Shown here: positions 25,494 to 33,328 of the stretch, piece after piece
How positions within the stretch are numbered: the stretch's first letter is position 1
Layout: every line of letters starts with the position of its first letter
Origin: Micromonospora sp. HK10
GTDB taxonomy: Bacteria > Actinomycetota > Actinomycetes > Mycobacteriales > Micromonosporaceae
Direction: 5' to 3'
Length of the DNA stretch: 64,000 nt
Assembly: GCF_000982955.1 (NCBI RefSeq)
Contig: NZ_KQ058829.1
Span: forward strand, 62,001 to 126,000
Made by a program: the position numbers and the translations under genes
Notes under the pieces: generated by a model
Seen by the model: the letters and a program-made list of their open reading frames with translations, nothing else
What the model was told of the DNA's origin: nothing
Databases searched by the model: none

Positions 25494-26233
25494 CCGACGC
25501 GCTCGGCTGGCGCCGCAAGTTCGGTGTCATCGCCCCGTCGACGAACACCATCGTGGAGCCGGACTTCTACCGGATGACCGTACCCGGTGTGACCGCGCAC
25601 TTCTCCCGGATCCACATCCGCGACCAGGACCTCTCCAGCGACGGCAACTTCGAGAACCTCCTGACCCAGATCCGCGACGAGATCGGCGCGGCCTGCGAGC
25701 GGGTGCTGACCTGCGAGCCCGACTACATGGTGATGGGCATGTCCGCCGAGACGTTCTGGGGCGGCGTCGAGGGCAACCGGCAGTTCGTCGCCCAGATCAA
25801 GGCGATCACCGGGCTGGAGGTGGCGACCGGCGCGGAGGCGTGTGAGCGGGCACTGCGCCTCTACGGCGCCCGCCGGATCGGCGTGGTGACGCCGTACCAA
25901 CCGATCGGCGACACGAACGTCGAGCAGTTCTTCTCCGAGATCGGCTTCGAGGTGGTCACGATCGAGGGTCTCAAGTGCCCGACCGCGGTCTCCATCGCCC
26001 ACGTCCCGGAGGACGAGTTGCGCCGGGCGCTGCTGGCCGTGGACGGCCCGGACGTCGACGCCCTGGTCCAGTGCGGCACCAACCTGTCGATGGTCGGGCT
26101 GGCCGACGAGGCCGAACGCTGGCTCGGTAAGCCGGTGATCGCCATCAACGCGGCGACCTGGTGGATGGCGCTGCGCGAGAACGGGATCACCGACAAGGTG
26201 TACGGCGCCGGTTCCCTGCTGCGCGAGCACTGA
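25490..26233 (+). CDS. Maleate isomerase / arylmalonate decarboxylase family protein
   Basis: Asp/Glu racemase superfamily protein of 247 residues. The N-terminal FGVIAPSTNTIVEPDFYRM matches the PSSNT-xxE start of maleate cis-trans isomerases, and LVQCGTNLS carries one catalytic cysteine (Cys195). The first cysteine of true maleate isomerases is missing: the site reads VMGMSAETF (residues 81-89), an arrangement closer to arylmalonate decarboxylase, which also has a single cysteine. It therefore may be an isomerase variant or a decarboxylase of a disubstituted dicarboxylic acid. ATG with AGGAAGGAG upstream; last gene of the operon, followed by a strong hairpin. Confidence 0.82.
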   Translation: MTDALGWRRKFGVIAPSTNTIVEPDFYRMTVPGVTAHFSRIHIRDQDLSSDGNFENLLTQIRDEIGAACERVLTCEPDYMVMGMSAETFWGGVEGNRQFVAQIKAITGLEVATGAEACERALRLYGARRIGVVTPYQPIGDTNVEQFFSEIGFEVVTIEGLKCPTAVSIAHVPEDELRRALLAVDGPDVDALVQCGTNLSMVGLADEAERWLGKPVIAINAATWWMALRENGITDKVYGAGSLLREH

Positions 26234-26264
26234 CCACCCGCGCTGTCGGCAACACGCCAGCGGT

Positions 26265-26292
26265 GCGGGCCGGGGAGGAATCCCCGGCCCGC
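26265..26292. terminator. Bidirectional terminator hairpin
   Basis: Arms GCGGGCCGGGGA and TCCCCGGCCCGC form a perfect 12-bp stem with a GGAA loop. It lies between the convergent maleate-isomerase-family gene and the LPxTG surface protein gene and can serve both. Confidence 0.75.
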
Positions 26293-26305
26293 GCCGTTCG
26301 CCGGC

Positions 26306-27697
26306 TCAGCTCCGCGGGATTCCGCGACGCCTCGGCAGCACCACGACCAGGCCGACACCGAGCAGGAGCACGGCGCTGGACCAGAGCAGCAGCAGCGCCG
26401 TCACGCCCCCCTCGCCCGTGTTCGGCAGCGACCCGTCGCCATTGCCACCGCCGCCGCCTTCGCTCTCGTCGCCGGTCGCGGCCCGCGACTTCACCGTGAA
26501 TTTGGCGACGATCGACGTCGCCGCCGGGCCGGTCACCGGGTCCGCGCCCGCGTTGCACTCGGTGTCGACCTGCGGGTGGTCGAAGACGATGTTGGTGACC
26601 GTCAGCGACACCAGCCCTGCCTTCGAGGTGGTGTAGGTCCCGGTCAGCGTCGCGCCGGGCAGGACGGCGTTGGGGTTGATCGCGCCGTACGCCGGGCCTC
26701 GGAGGTTGACCGTACCGCTGCCCACCCCGCCGACCTTGACGGTCGCCTTGGGCACCAGATCGCCGGCACCGACCGGCACCGGTCCGCTCTTCGGGCCGGC
26801 CGAGAACTTCAGGCGCACCGTCACCTTGGCGCCCCGCCCAGGGTTGCTGGGCGACATGCTCAGGGTGTGCGTGGCGGTCCACGACGAGAGGCTGCTCAGC
26901 GTCTTGCAGTTCAGCTTCACGCTCTTCGGGCCGAACGGCTGGGCGGGCGTGTCGACCTCGTCGGTTGCCGTCGGCGGGTCGTCCGTCGCCGACGACGGGA
27001 GCGACAGCGACGGTTTCGCGGAGGGCGACGGCGTTGCGGAGGGGGACGGCGTTGCGGAGGGCGACGGGCTCGGCGGTGGGGTCGCGGTGCCGGTACCGCC
27101 GACGGTGAAGCTCTCCACGATGGAGGTCGGCACCGGTGCCGCCTTGTGGTCGCGGTCGCCGGCCGCCGAGCAGTGCGTCGTGGCCGAGGCGTTGGTGAAC
27201 GTGACCCGCCCGACGGTGAGCGTCGCCGCTCCGGCGGCGGAGGCGAAGTAGGTGCCGGTCGTGGTGATCGGGCCGAGCGGCGCTTCCGGGGCGACGGCCC
27301 GTGCCGGGTACGAGGACATCCGCAGCGTCGCGCTGCCGGAGAGGGAGCCACCCAGGGCCAGCGTGACATTCACCGGCACGTCACCGGCGTTCAGCCCCAC
27401 CGGCCCGTTGTCGGGGCCGGTCTTCGCCGTGAGCGTGACGGTCACGGTGTCGCCGACCTTCGGCGCGGCCGGTGACTGGGTCAGGGTGAAGGTGTCCTGC
27501 CAGACCGTCGGCGAGCTGCCGGTGCCGGCGTCGTTGAAGTAGAGCCGGCAGCCCAGCGTCCCGGCCGTGGGGCCGACCGCCGCGGCGGGCAGCGTCGCCC
27601 GGGCGGGGGCCGCCGCCGGGATCGCGAGTAGCAGCAGCAACGGCGCCAGGACGAGCGCGAACGCTGCCACCCGGACGGGATAACGACCTCGGGTCAT
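26306..27697 (-). CDS. LPxTG-anchored surface protein with two repeated domains
   Basis: Secreted protein of 463 residues. After a signal peptide (hydrophobic LVLAPLLLLLAIPAAAPARA) it has an ectodomain with GTLGCRLYFNDAGTGSSPT and DRDHKAAPVPTSIVESFTV, shared with the WxL protein at 36955. A Pro/Ser/Thr linker follows (about 205-240), then a second, related beta domain. The C-terminus is LPNTG, a hydrophobic helix and an RRR tail, the sortase anchoring signal. It is the last gene of the surface/importer operon; its ATG overlaps the stop of the neocarzinostatin-like gene. A role in capturing a hydrophobic ligand at the cell wall is inference. Confidence 0.85.
   Translation of the reverse strand: MTRGRYPVRVAAFALVLAPLLLLLAIPAAAPARATLPAAAVGPTAGTLGCRLYFNDAGTGSSPTVWQDTFTLTQSPAAPKVGDTVTVTLTAKTGPDNGPVGLNAGDVPVNVTLALGGSLSGSATLRMSSYPARAVAPEAPLGPITTTGTYFASAAGAATLTVGRVTFTNASATTHCSAAGDRDHKAAPVPTSIVESFTVGGTGTATPPPSPSPSATPSPSATPSPSAKPSLSLPSSATDDPPTATDEVDTPAQPFGPKSVKLNCKTLSSLSSWTATHTLSMSPSNPGRGAKVTVRLKFSAGPKSGPVPVGAGDLVPKATVKVGGVGSGTVNLRGPAYGAINPNAVLPGATLTGTYTTSKAGLVSLTVTNIVFDHPQVDTECNAGADPVTGPAATSIVAKFTVKSRAATGDESEGGGGGNGDGSLPNTGEGGVTALLLLWSSAVLLLGVGLVVVLPRRRGIPRS
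27018..27071. repeat. Three 18-bp tandem repeats in the surface-protein linker
   Basis: Three consecutive units close to GCGGAGGGCGACGGCGTT (27018, 27036, 27054) encode, on the minus strand, repeated PSPSAT segments of the Pro/Ser/Thr-rich linker. Such repeats can change copy number by slippage and so alter linker length. Confidence 0.75.
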
Positions 27698-28392
27698 TGG
27701 GTCCTCCGGTTCCGGTAGGGCATCAGCACGAGCAGGCCGATGCAGAGCAACAGCAGGCCGGAGCCGACCAGCACGGTGACCGCGTACCGGTCCGGGCCGG
27801 CGCTCACCGGGTTGGCGTTGAGCGTCGGGGTCGACGTGCCGGCTGCGCCCGCCGGCCCGGTCGAGGGTGCCGTGGTGGCTTCCGGCGTGGCCGCCGGCGC
27901 CGCGGGCGCGGGGGTCGCGGATGGGGCTCCCGGTGAGGGCTGCTGGGCCGACTTCTTGCCGAACGTCAACGTCACCGAGACCTTGTTGGCCTCGACCTGG
28001 TCGGCGTTGCCGCTCGTGGGCAGAATCTGCGCCGCGACCACGCACTCGCGCTTGGTGCAGTCGAACGCGCCGAACTTCTGGGCCAGCTTCAGAGTGACCG
28101 TGGGCAGCTTCCCGCTGCCGTCGGCGTTGACGAACGCGGCCCCGCCGGACAGGTTGCAGTCGGTCGGTCCCTTGAAACCGGCGACGCACTGACCGACGGC
28201 GATCTGCTTCAGGTTCGGGGTGAAACCCGAACCGTTGACGATGACCTGCTGCTTGTCCGTCAGCCCGGTGGTGGCGCTGACGGTGAGGGTCGGCGCGGCG
28301 AACGCGGCCGGGGGTGCCGCGACGACGGCGAGGCCGCTGCTGGTGGCGAGCAGGGCGGCGAGCGTGAGCGCCCGGCGGCGGATGGTTCGCAC
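27694..28392 (-). CDS. Neocarzinostatin-like membrane-anchored surface protein
   Basis: Protein of 232 residues: signal peptide (RTIRRRALTLAALLATSSGLAVVAA, split here at the processing region AFA), then an immunoglobulin-like domain with TVSATTGLTDKQQVIVNGSGF, AVGQCVAGF-x-DCNLSGG and a second Cys pair (DCTKRECVV). That pattern matches the neocarzinostatin/actinoxanthin apoprotein family, which binds hydrophobic ligands such as enediynes. A Pro/Ala/Thr linker, one membrane helix and the basic tail RNRRTQ follow, without an LPxTG. GTG start has AGGAGAT upstream. Its family's ligand-binding cleft makes a hydrophobic tetrapyrrole ligand conceivable (inference). Confidence 0.75.
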   Translation of the reverse strand: MRTIRRRALTLAALLATSSGLAVVAAPPAAFAAPTLTVSATTGLTDKQQVIVNGSGFTPNLKQIAVGQCVAGFKGPTDCNLSGGAAFVNADGSGKLPTVTLKLAQKFGAFDCTKRECVVAAQILPTSGNADQVEANKVSVTLTFGKKSAQQPSPGAPSATPAPAAPAATPEATTAPSTGPAGAAGTSTPTLNANPVSAGPDRYAVTVLVGSGLLLLCIGLLVLMPYRNRRTQ

Positions 28393-28457
28393 GGCGATCT
28401 CCTGACAGGTTCGGCGCAGGCCGGCACGGGCAAGTGGCGGGGCGACGCGGAGCGGGC

Positions 28458-31268
28458 TCACGACGGCACCGTCGTGCGTTGAGCGGGCACGCCGGAGCGG
28501 TTGACGGCGGCGTGGTCGGTACCGAGGTAGGAGCGGACCACGTCGGGGTGGTTGCGGACCTCCTGCGGGGTGCCGTCGGCGATGACCCGGCCGCCGTCCA
28601 TCGCGACCAGCCGGTCGGCGAGCCGGGCGAGCAGCGGCAGGTCGTGCTCGATGATGACCATGGTGACCCCGAGTTCGTCGTGGATCCGGCGCAGCACCTC
28701 GCCCAGCGCGACGCCGTCGGTCTGGGACACTCCCGATGAGGGCTCGTCGAGCAGCAGCAGCGCCGGCTCCAGCGCCAGCAGGCAGGTGATCTCGACGATC
28801 CGGCGGGTACCGGTGGACAGTTCCCCGACCAACCGATCGGCGAGCGGGGCCAGGCCCATCAGCGTGACGAGTTCCTCGGCCCGGTGGCGTTTGGCCTGGT
28901 CCGGGGCGGTGGCACCCAGAGCTGCGGCGACGAGGCTGGTCGGCGCGGTCCGTTCGCCGGCCACCATGACGGTCTCCAGCACCGTCATGGTGGCGAAGAG
29001 CCGCGCGTCCTGGAACGAGCGCACCAGCCCGAGACCGGCCCGCCGCTGCGGCGACAGCCCGGTGACCGGGCGGCCGGCGAACAGGACCGCGCCCCGGTCC
29101 GGACGGGTGAAGCCGGCAATGATTTCGAACAGGGTGGTCTTGCCGGCGCCGTTCGGGCCGATGATGCCGACCACCTCGCCGGCGGCGACGTCGAGGCTGG
29201 CCCCGGCGACGGCCCGCACGCCGCCGAAGGAGCGGGCCACCTCCCGCACCGAGAGCAGCGGCTCGCCGGTCGCAGGCGGTCGCAGCGGGACGGTGCGCGG
29301 CGGCAGCGTGATCGGGCCACCGGAGCTGGCGGCCTGCGCCGGCCCGGCCATCTCATCGGTGGCGGACGGTACCGGTGCGTCGCGGCCGCGGGCGATCAGC
29401 GCGGCGATCCGGTCACGCAGCCACAGCACCGGCCCGCCGAGTCCGGCCGGCAGCGCAATCACCACGACCAGCCAGACCAGGGTCAGCGCCGCCTGGCCGA
29501 TGATGTCCAGTTCCAGGAATCCGGGTACGCCGACGATCAGGAACGCCCCGAGCAGCGGGCCGCCCAGCAGCGTGATCCCGCCGACCACCACGGTGGCGAC
29601 GACGTCGATGCTGGCCGAGGCCGGGAACGTGTTCACGGTGAGCTGGGTCTGCCCGTGGCCGATCACCGCCCCGCCGAGACCGGCGAGCGCGCCCGCGACC
29701 GCGTACGCCTGCAGGACCCGCACCGGCACCGCGACGGTGAACGCGCGGGCGGCGTCGGCGTTGTCGCGCAGCGCCACCAGGACCCGCCCGAAGGCACCGG
29801 CGCGCAGGTTCGCGGTGACCCACAGGCCGAGCAGCAGCGCCACCAGCGCGAACAGGTAGTAGTCGGTGGCCAGGTCGAAGGTGTGGCCGAGGATGCGCGG
29901 CTTGGGCACCTGCGCGCCATCGCCGAGCAGCCAATCCTGCCGCAGCAGGAACGTGCTGGTGGCCAGCGCGAAGGCGAGCGTGGTGACGGCGAGGGCGAGC
30001 CCGCGCAGGCGCAGCGCCGGCACGCCGACCGCGACTGCGGCCAGCGCCGCCGCCGCGCAGCCGGCGAGGATCCCCACGAACAGGTTGCCGGTCCGCACGG
30101 AGACCTGCACCGACACCGCGGCGCCGATGCCGGCGAACGCGAACTGGCCCAGGGACAGCTCGCCGGCCACGCCGGTGACCAGCCCGATCGACAGGCCGAC
30201 CAGGGTGAAGCCGATGATCGCGATGAGCACCGAGGCGGTCTCATTGCTGATCACGAAGGCCAGCGCGGCGGCGACGGCGAAGCCCACCCCGGCGACGACC
30301 CGGCCGAGGTTGCGCAGCAGCCAGACCCGCTGGTAGGCGGCGGGCAGCGGCGGCGCGCCGATCCGGCCCCAGCCGCCGTCCTCCCCGTCGCGGCGCGCCC
30401 GGACCGGCTGGGCCAGCAGCGCGACCAGGATGACCGCGACCAGGGCCAGCTCGACGAGGCCGCCGCTGGACTGACCGGAGAGCAGGATCTGCTCCCCCAC
30501 CCCGATGCCCAGCGAGGCGCCGAACGCGATCGGGACGGAGGAGAACCGGGCGATCACCGCGCCGGCGAGGCCCCGCACCAGCAGGGCCGGGCCGAGCGAC
30601 TCAATCGACTGGGTGCCCTGGGTCGGCGCCATGAGGATCGCCGAGAAGGCGGCCACCGCACCGGCGATCGACCAGGCCAGGGTCGCCATCCGGGCCGCGG
30701 TGACGCCGTTGAGGGTGGCCGCGTCGGGGGCATCGGCGGCGGCCCGGATCGCCAGCCCGAACCGGCTGCGCTTGAGAAACATGGCGAGCCCGACCAGCAG
30801 CACCGGAGTGAGCAGCAGCATCGCGGTGAACGCCGGGCCGACCGGGGTGTTGCCGATGGTGAACGACGGCATGCCGGGCGGCACCGGGAACGCCGGGCCG
30901 CTGGCCCCCGAGCTGTTCACCAGCAGGGCGAGCACGAGCACGAACTGGGACAGCCCGAGGGTGGCGATCATGCCGATCACCCGGGGCCGGTGGCGCAGCC
31001 GGCGGACCACGCCCAGCTCGATCGCGCCGGAGACCGCGGCGGCGGCGAGCATCCCGACCGGCAGGGCGAGCCAGTACGGCAGCACCCCGTCACCGACCAG
31101 CCGACCGAGCACGGCGGCGCCGAACACCCCGACCGCGCCGTGTGCGAAGTTGACGAACCGGCTGGACCGGTAGACCAGCACCAGCCCGACCGCCAGCAGC
31201 CCGTACGTGAGGCCGGTGAACAGGCCCAGCACGATGCGGTCCGGGCCGACGTCGAAACCGCCGATCAT
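28458..31268 (-). CDS. LivH-LivM-LivG fusion of a branched-chain-type ABC importer
   Basis: A 936-residue fusion. Residues 1 to about 295 are a LivH-type permease (GLFTGLTYGLLAVGLVLVYRSSRFVNFAHGA). About 310-640 is a LivM-type permease (SIGLVTGVAGELSLGQFAFAGIGA, ALRDNADAARAF). About 680-936 is a LivG-type ATPase with Walker A GPNGAGKTT, signature LSTGTRR in place of LSGGQ, and Walker B ALLLLDEPSSG. Usually these are three proteins. It follows the LivF-fusion gene with an ATGA overlap. Liv-type importers take amino acids, urea, amides and aromatic acids; the regulon suggests a pathway substrate or intermediate. Confidence 0.9.
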   Translation of the reverse strand: MIGGFDVGPDRIVLGLFTGLTYGLLAVGLVLVYRSSRFVNFAHGAVGVFGAAVLGRLVGDGVLPYWLALPVGMLAAAAVSGAIELGVVRRLRHRPRVIGMIATLGLSQFVLVLALLVNSSGASGPAFPVPPGMPSFTIGNTPVGPAFTAMLLLTPVLLVGLAMFLKRSRFGLAIRAAADAPDAATLNGVTAARMATLAWSIAGAVAAFSAILMAPTQGTQSIESLGPALLVRGLAGAVIARFSSVPIAFGASLGIGVGEQILLSGQSSGGLVELALVAVILVALLAQPVRARRDGEDGGWGRIGAPPLPAAYQRVWLLRNLGRVVAGVGFAVAAALAFVISNETASVLIAIIGFTLVGLSIGLVTGVAGELSLGQFAFAGIGAAVSVQVSVRTGNLFVGILAGCAAAALAAVAVGVPALRLRGLALAVTTLAFALATSTFLLRQDWLLGDGAQVPKPRILGHTFDLATDYYLFALVALLLGLWVTANLRAGAFGRVLVALRDNADAARAFTVAVPVRVLQAYAVAGALAGLGGAVIGHGQTQLTVNTFPASASIDVVATVVVGGITLLGGPLLGAFLIVGVPGFLELDIIGQAALTLVWLVVVIALPAGLGGPVLWLRDRIAALIARGRDAPVPSATDEMAGPAQAASSGGPITLPPRTVPLRPPATGEPLLSVREVARSFGGVRAVAGASLDVAAGEVVGIIGPNGAGKTTLFEIIAGFTRPDRGAVLFAGRPVTGLSPQRRAGLGLVRSFQDARLFATMTVLETVMVAGERTAPTSLVAAALGATAPDQAKRHRAEELVTLMGLAPLADRLVGELSTGTRRIVEITCLLALEPALLLLDEPSSGVSQTDGVALGEVLRRIHDELGVTMVIIEHDLPLLARLADRLVAMDGGRVIADGTPQEVRNHPDVVRSYLGTDHAAVNRSGVPAQRTTVPS

Positions 31269-33328
31269 CGGATCACCGCCCCGTCCACCGGGGTGGCCTC
31301 CGACGCGGGCGCGGCCTGCGCCTGCGGCGCGGGCTCGGTGTCCTCGGCTGGCGCGTGGCCACCGAGCATCAGGGCCCGGACCAGGTCCGGCTGACCGGCC
31401 AGTTCACCCGCGGTGTGCTCGGCGACCATCGCACCCTTCTCCATGAAGTAGATCCGGTCGGCCAGCGACAGCGCCACATTGACGGACTGCTCCACCACCA
31501 GCACCGAAGTGCCCAGCGCGTTGAGCCGGCGCAGCATTTCCAGCAGGCCGCCGACGACGACCGGGGCCAGGCCGAGCGACAACTCGTCGACCAACAGCAT
31601 CCGGGGGCGCTGGATCAGCGTCTTGGCGAGCACGAGCAGTTGCCGCTCACCGCCCGACAGGGTGGCGGCGACCTGGTCGCGCCGCTCGTAGAGGCGGGGG
31701 AAGACGGCGAACGACGCGTCGACCCCCCGGTGCACCGCGTCGCTGCGCCGGCCCAGCGCGTAGCCGTGCATGCGCAGGTTCTCGGTGACGGTGAGCGAGC
31801 CGAACACCGCCTGGCCGACCACCGTGGACAGCCCGAGCTCGATCCGGCGGGGCGCGGTCAGCGCGGTCACGTCGACCCCGCCGAGCCGGACCACCCCGGC
31901 GGCGGGGCGGTGCAGGCCGGAGAGCACCCGCAGGAACGTGGTCTTGCCGACCCCGTTCGGGCCGCAGATCGCCACCATCTCGCCGTCGCCGACGCGTACG
32001 GCCGCGTCGTAGAGCACCTGGACCGGACCGTACGCCGCGTCGATGCCGGCGCAGGAGAGAGCGGCCGGACGGGCGCCGCTGTGCCTCAGTCGGGCGACCT
32101 CCGCCTCGTCGGCGAGCACCCGGGCCAACCGTTCGGCGTCGGCGGCGGCGGTGCGCCGGAGCCGCCGGGCGTAGCCGGCGCCGACCAGCACCGCCGCCGC
32201 GGCCACCGCCAACGCCGGAACGGCGCCGTACCGGGTGTTGAGCAGGGCGAGCAGGCCGGCGCCGCCCAGGCCACCGGCCAGGGACAGCACCGATGTCGCG
32301 GCCACGAACGCGGGGCGGGCGTCGGGGTGGAGCACCTCGGCGGCGATGCGTTCGCCCGAGACGGCGAGCGCGACCAGCGCACCGACGGCCACGGCCAGGC
32401 CGGATGCGAACAGCACGACGCCGACCGTTGCGGGGGTGGCCCCGACGAACAGGGCACCGGCGGCGCCGAGCAACCCCGCCGGGGCTGCGGCGACGGCGAG
32501 GCGCAGCGTCCGCTCGCCGCGCAGGAGCACGGCAAGCGCGGCCCCGGCGAGCAGCGCGTCGCCGATGACTCCTACGGCGCCGCGCGGGCCGAGGCCGAAC
32601 CCGGTGTGCAGCACGTCGGCGGCGAAGGTCAGCGCGCCGGGCACGATCATGCCGAGGCCGGCCTGGGCCAGCACGGCGGTACGCGCGGTGGGTGGGCGGG
32701 TGGCGTTGTCGAACAGGGTGCGTAGCGCCGGCGGCCAGCCGGCATCGCCCGGCAGTTCCGCGGCGGCCGCCCCGGCCAGCGCGCCGAGCGCCGCGAGGAC
32801 GCCCGCCGCCGCCCAGTGGTACCCGGATCCGCCTGCGGTGCCGCTGGCGAGCAGTGCGGCCAGGCCGAGCCCGTTCAGCAGCCCCACGTGCCAGTACCGC
32901 AGGGCGGCCGTCGCGGCGGCGATCGCGCGGCCGGACACCACCAGGACCGCCCAGGGCAGTCCGAGCGCGGTGAGCGCGAGCAGCCCCGGCAGCGGGGCGG
33001 CCACGTTGACCACCAGCAGCAGCGCGGCGCCCAGCCCGGCGCCGGCGAGCAGCGCGGTGCGTACCGAATGGCGGTGCGGTACCCGCTGCACGACCGCGAC
33101 GGTCGCGGCCGCGCCGACCACCGCGGCGGCGATCACCGCGGTCAGTACGCTGGTCAGGTCGACGTCGAGACCCCGGGCGAGTCCCGCGGCGCCGAGCAGC
33201 GGCACCCCGGTCAGCAAGCCGCCGGCCGTACCCGCGCCCCAGCCCGCGCTGCGGGAACGCCATGCCCTCGCACCGTCGCGGGCGGTGCCCGGCGGAACGC
33301 TCCGGCGGGTGTTGTCATCGGGTCGCAA
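31265..33328 (-). CDS. Polytopic MFS-like domain fused to a LivF ATPase
   Basis: A 687-residue protein. Residues about 25-395 form ten to twelve hydrophobic helices separated by short charged loops, in an MFS-like pattern. About 410-670 is a LivF-type ATPase with Walker A GPNGVGKTT, LSGGERQ signature, Walker B MLLVDELSLGLAP and the H-loop replaced by EQSVNVALSLADR as in LivF. The fusion of a secondary-transporter-like domain to a Liv ATPase is uncommon. It starts inside the end of the binding-protein gene (14-base overlap), consistent with a single transport complex. Confidence 0.85.
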   Translation of the reverse strand: MRPDDNTRRSVPPGTARDGARAWRSRSAGWGAGTAGGLLTGVPLLGAAGLARGLDVDLTSVLTAVIAAAVVGAAATVAVVQRVPHRHSVRTALLAGAGLGAALLLVVNVAAPLPGLLALTALGLPWAVLVVSGRAIAAATAALRYWHVGLLNGLGLAALLASGTAGGSGYHWAAAGVLAALGALAGAAAAELPGDAGWPPALRTLFDNATRPPTARTAVLAQAGLGMIVPGALTFAADVLHTGFGLGPRGAVGVIGDALLAGAALAVLLRGERTLRLAVAAAPAGLLGAAGALFVGATPATVGVVLFASGLAVAVGALVALAVSGERIAAEVLHPDARPAFVAATSVLSLAGGLGGAGLLALLNTRYGAVPALAVAAAAVLVGAGYARRLRRTAAADAERLARVLADEAEVARLRHSGARPAALSCAGIDAAYGPVQVLYDAAVRVGDGEMVAICGPNGVGKTTFLRVLSGLHRPAAGVVRLGGVDVTALTAPRRIELGLSTVVGQAVFGSLTVTENLRMHGYALGRRSDAVHRGVDASFAVFPRLYERRDQVAATLSGGERQLLVLAKTLIQRPRMLLVDELSLGLAPVVVGGLLEMLRRLNALGTSVLVVEQSVNVALSLADRIYFMEKGAMVAEHTAGELAGQPDLVRALMLGGHAPAEDTEPAPQAQAAPASEATPVDGAVIR

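Noticed and set aside
17544-26233. Plain aromatic or steroid degradation cluster
   Set aside because: Rieske, ALDH and monooxygenase genes would fit, but the two bilin-reductase-like proteins and two NYC1/NOL-like dehydrogenases are not explained by that reading.
28884-31394. Long plus-strand reading opposite the ABC permease gene
   Set aside because: It is an Arg/Gly/His-rich antisense shadow typical of high-GC DNA.
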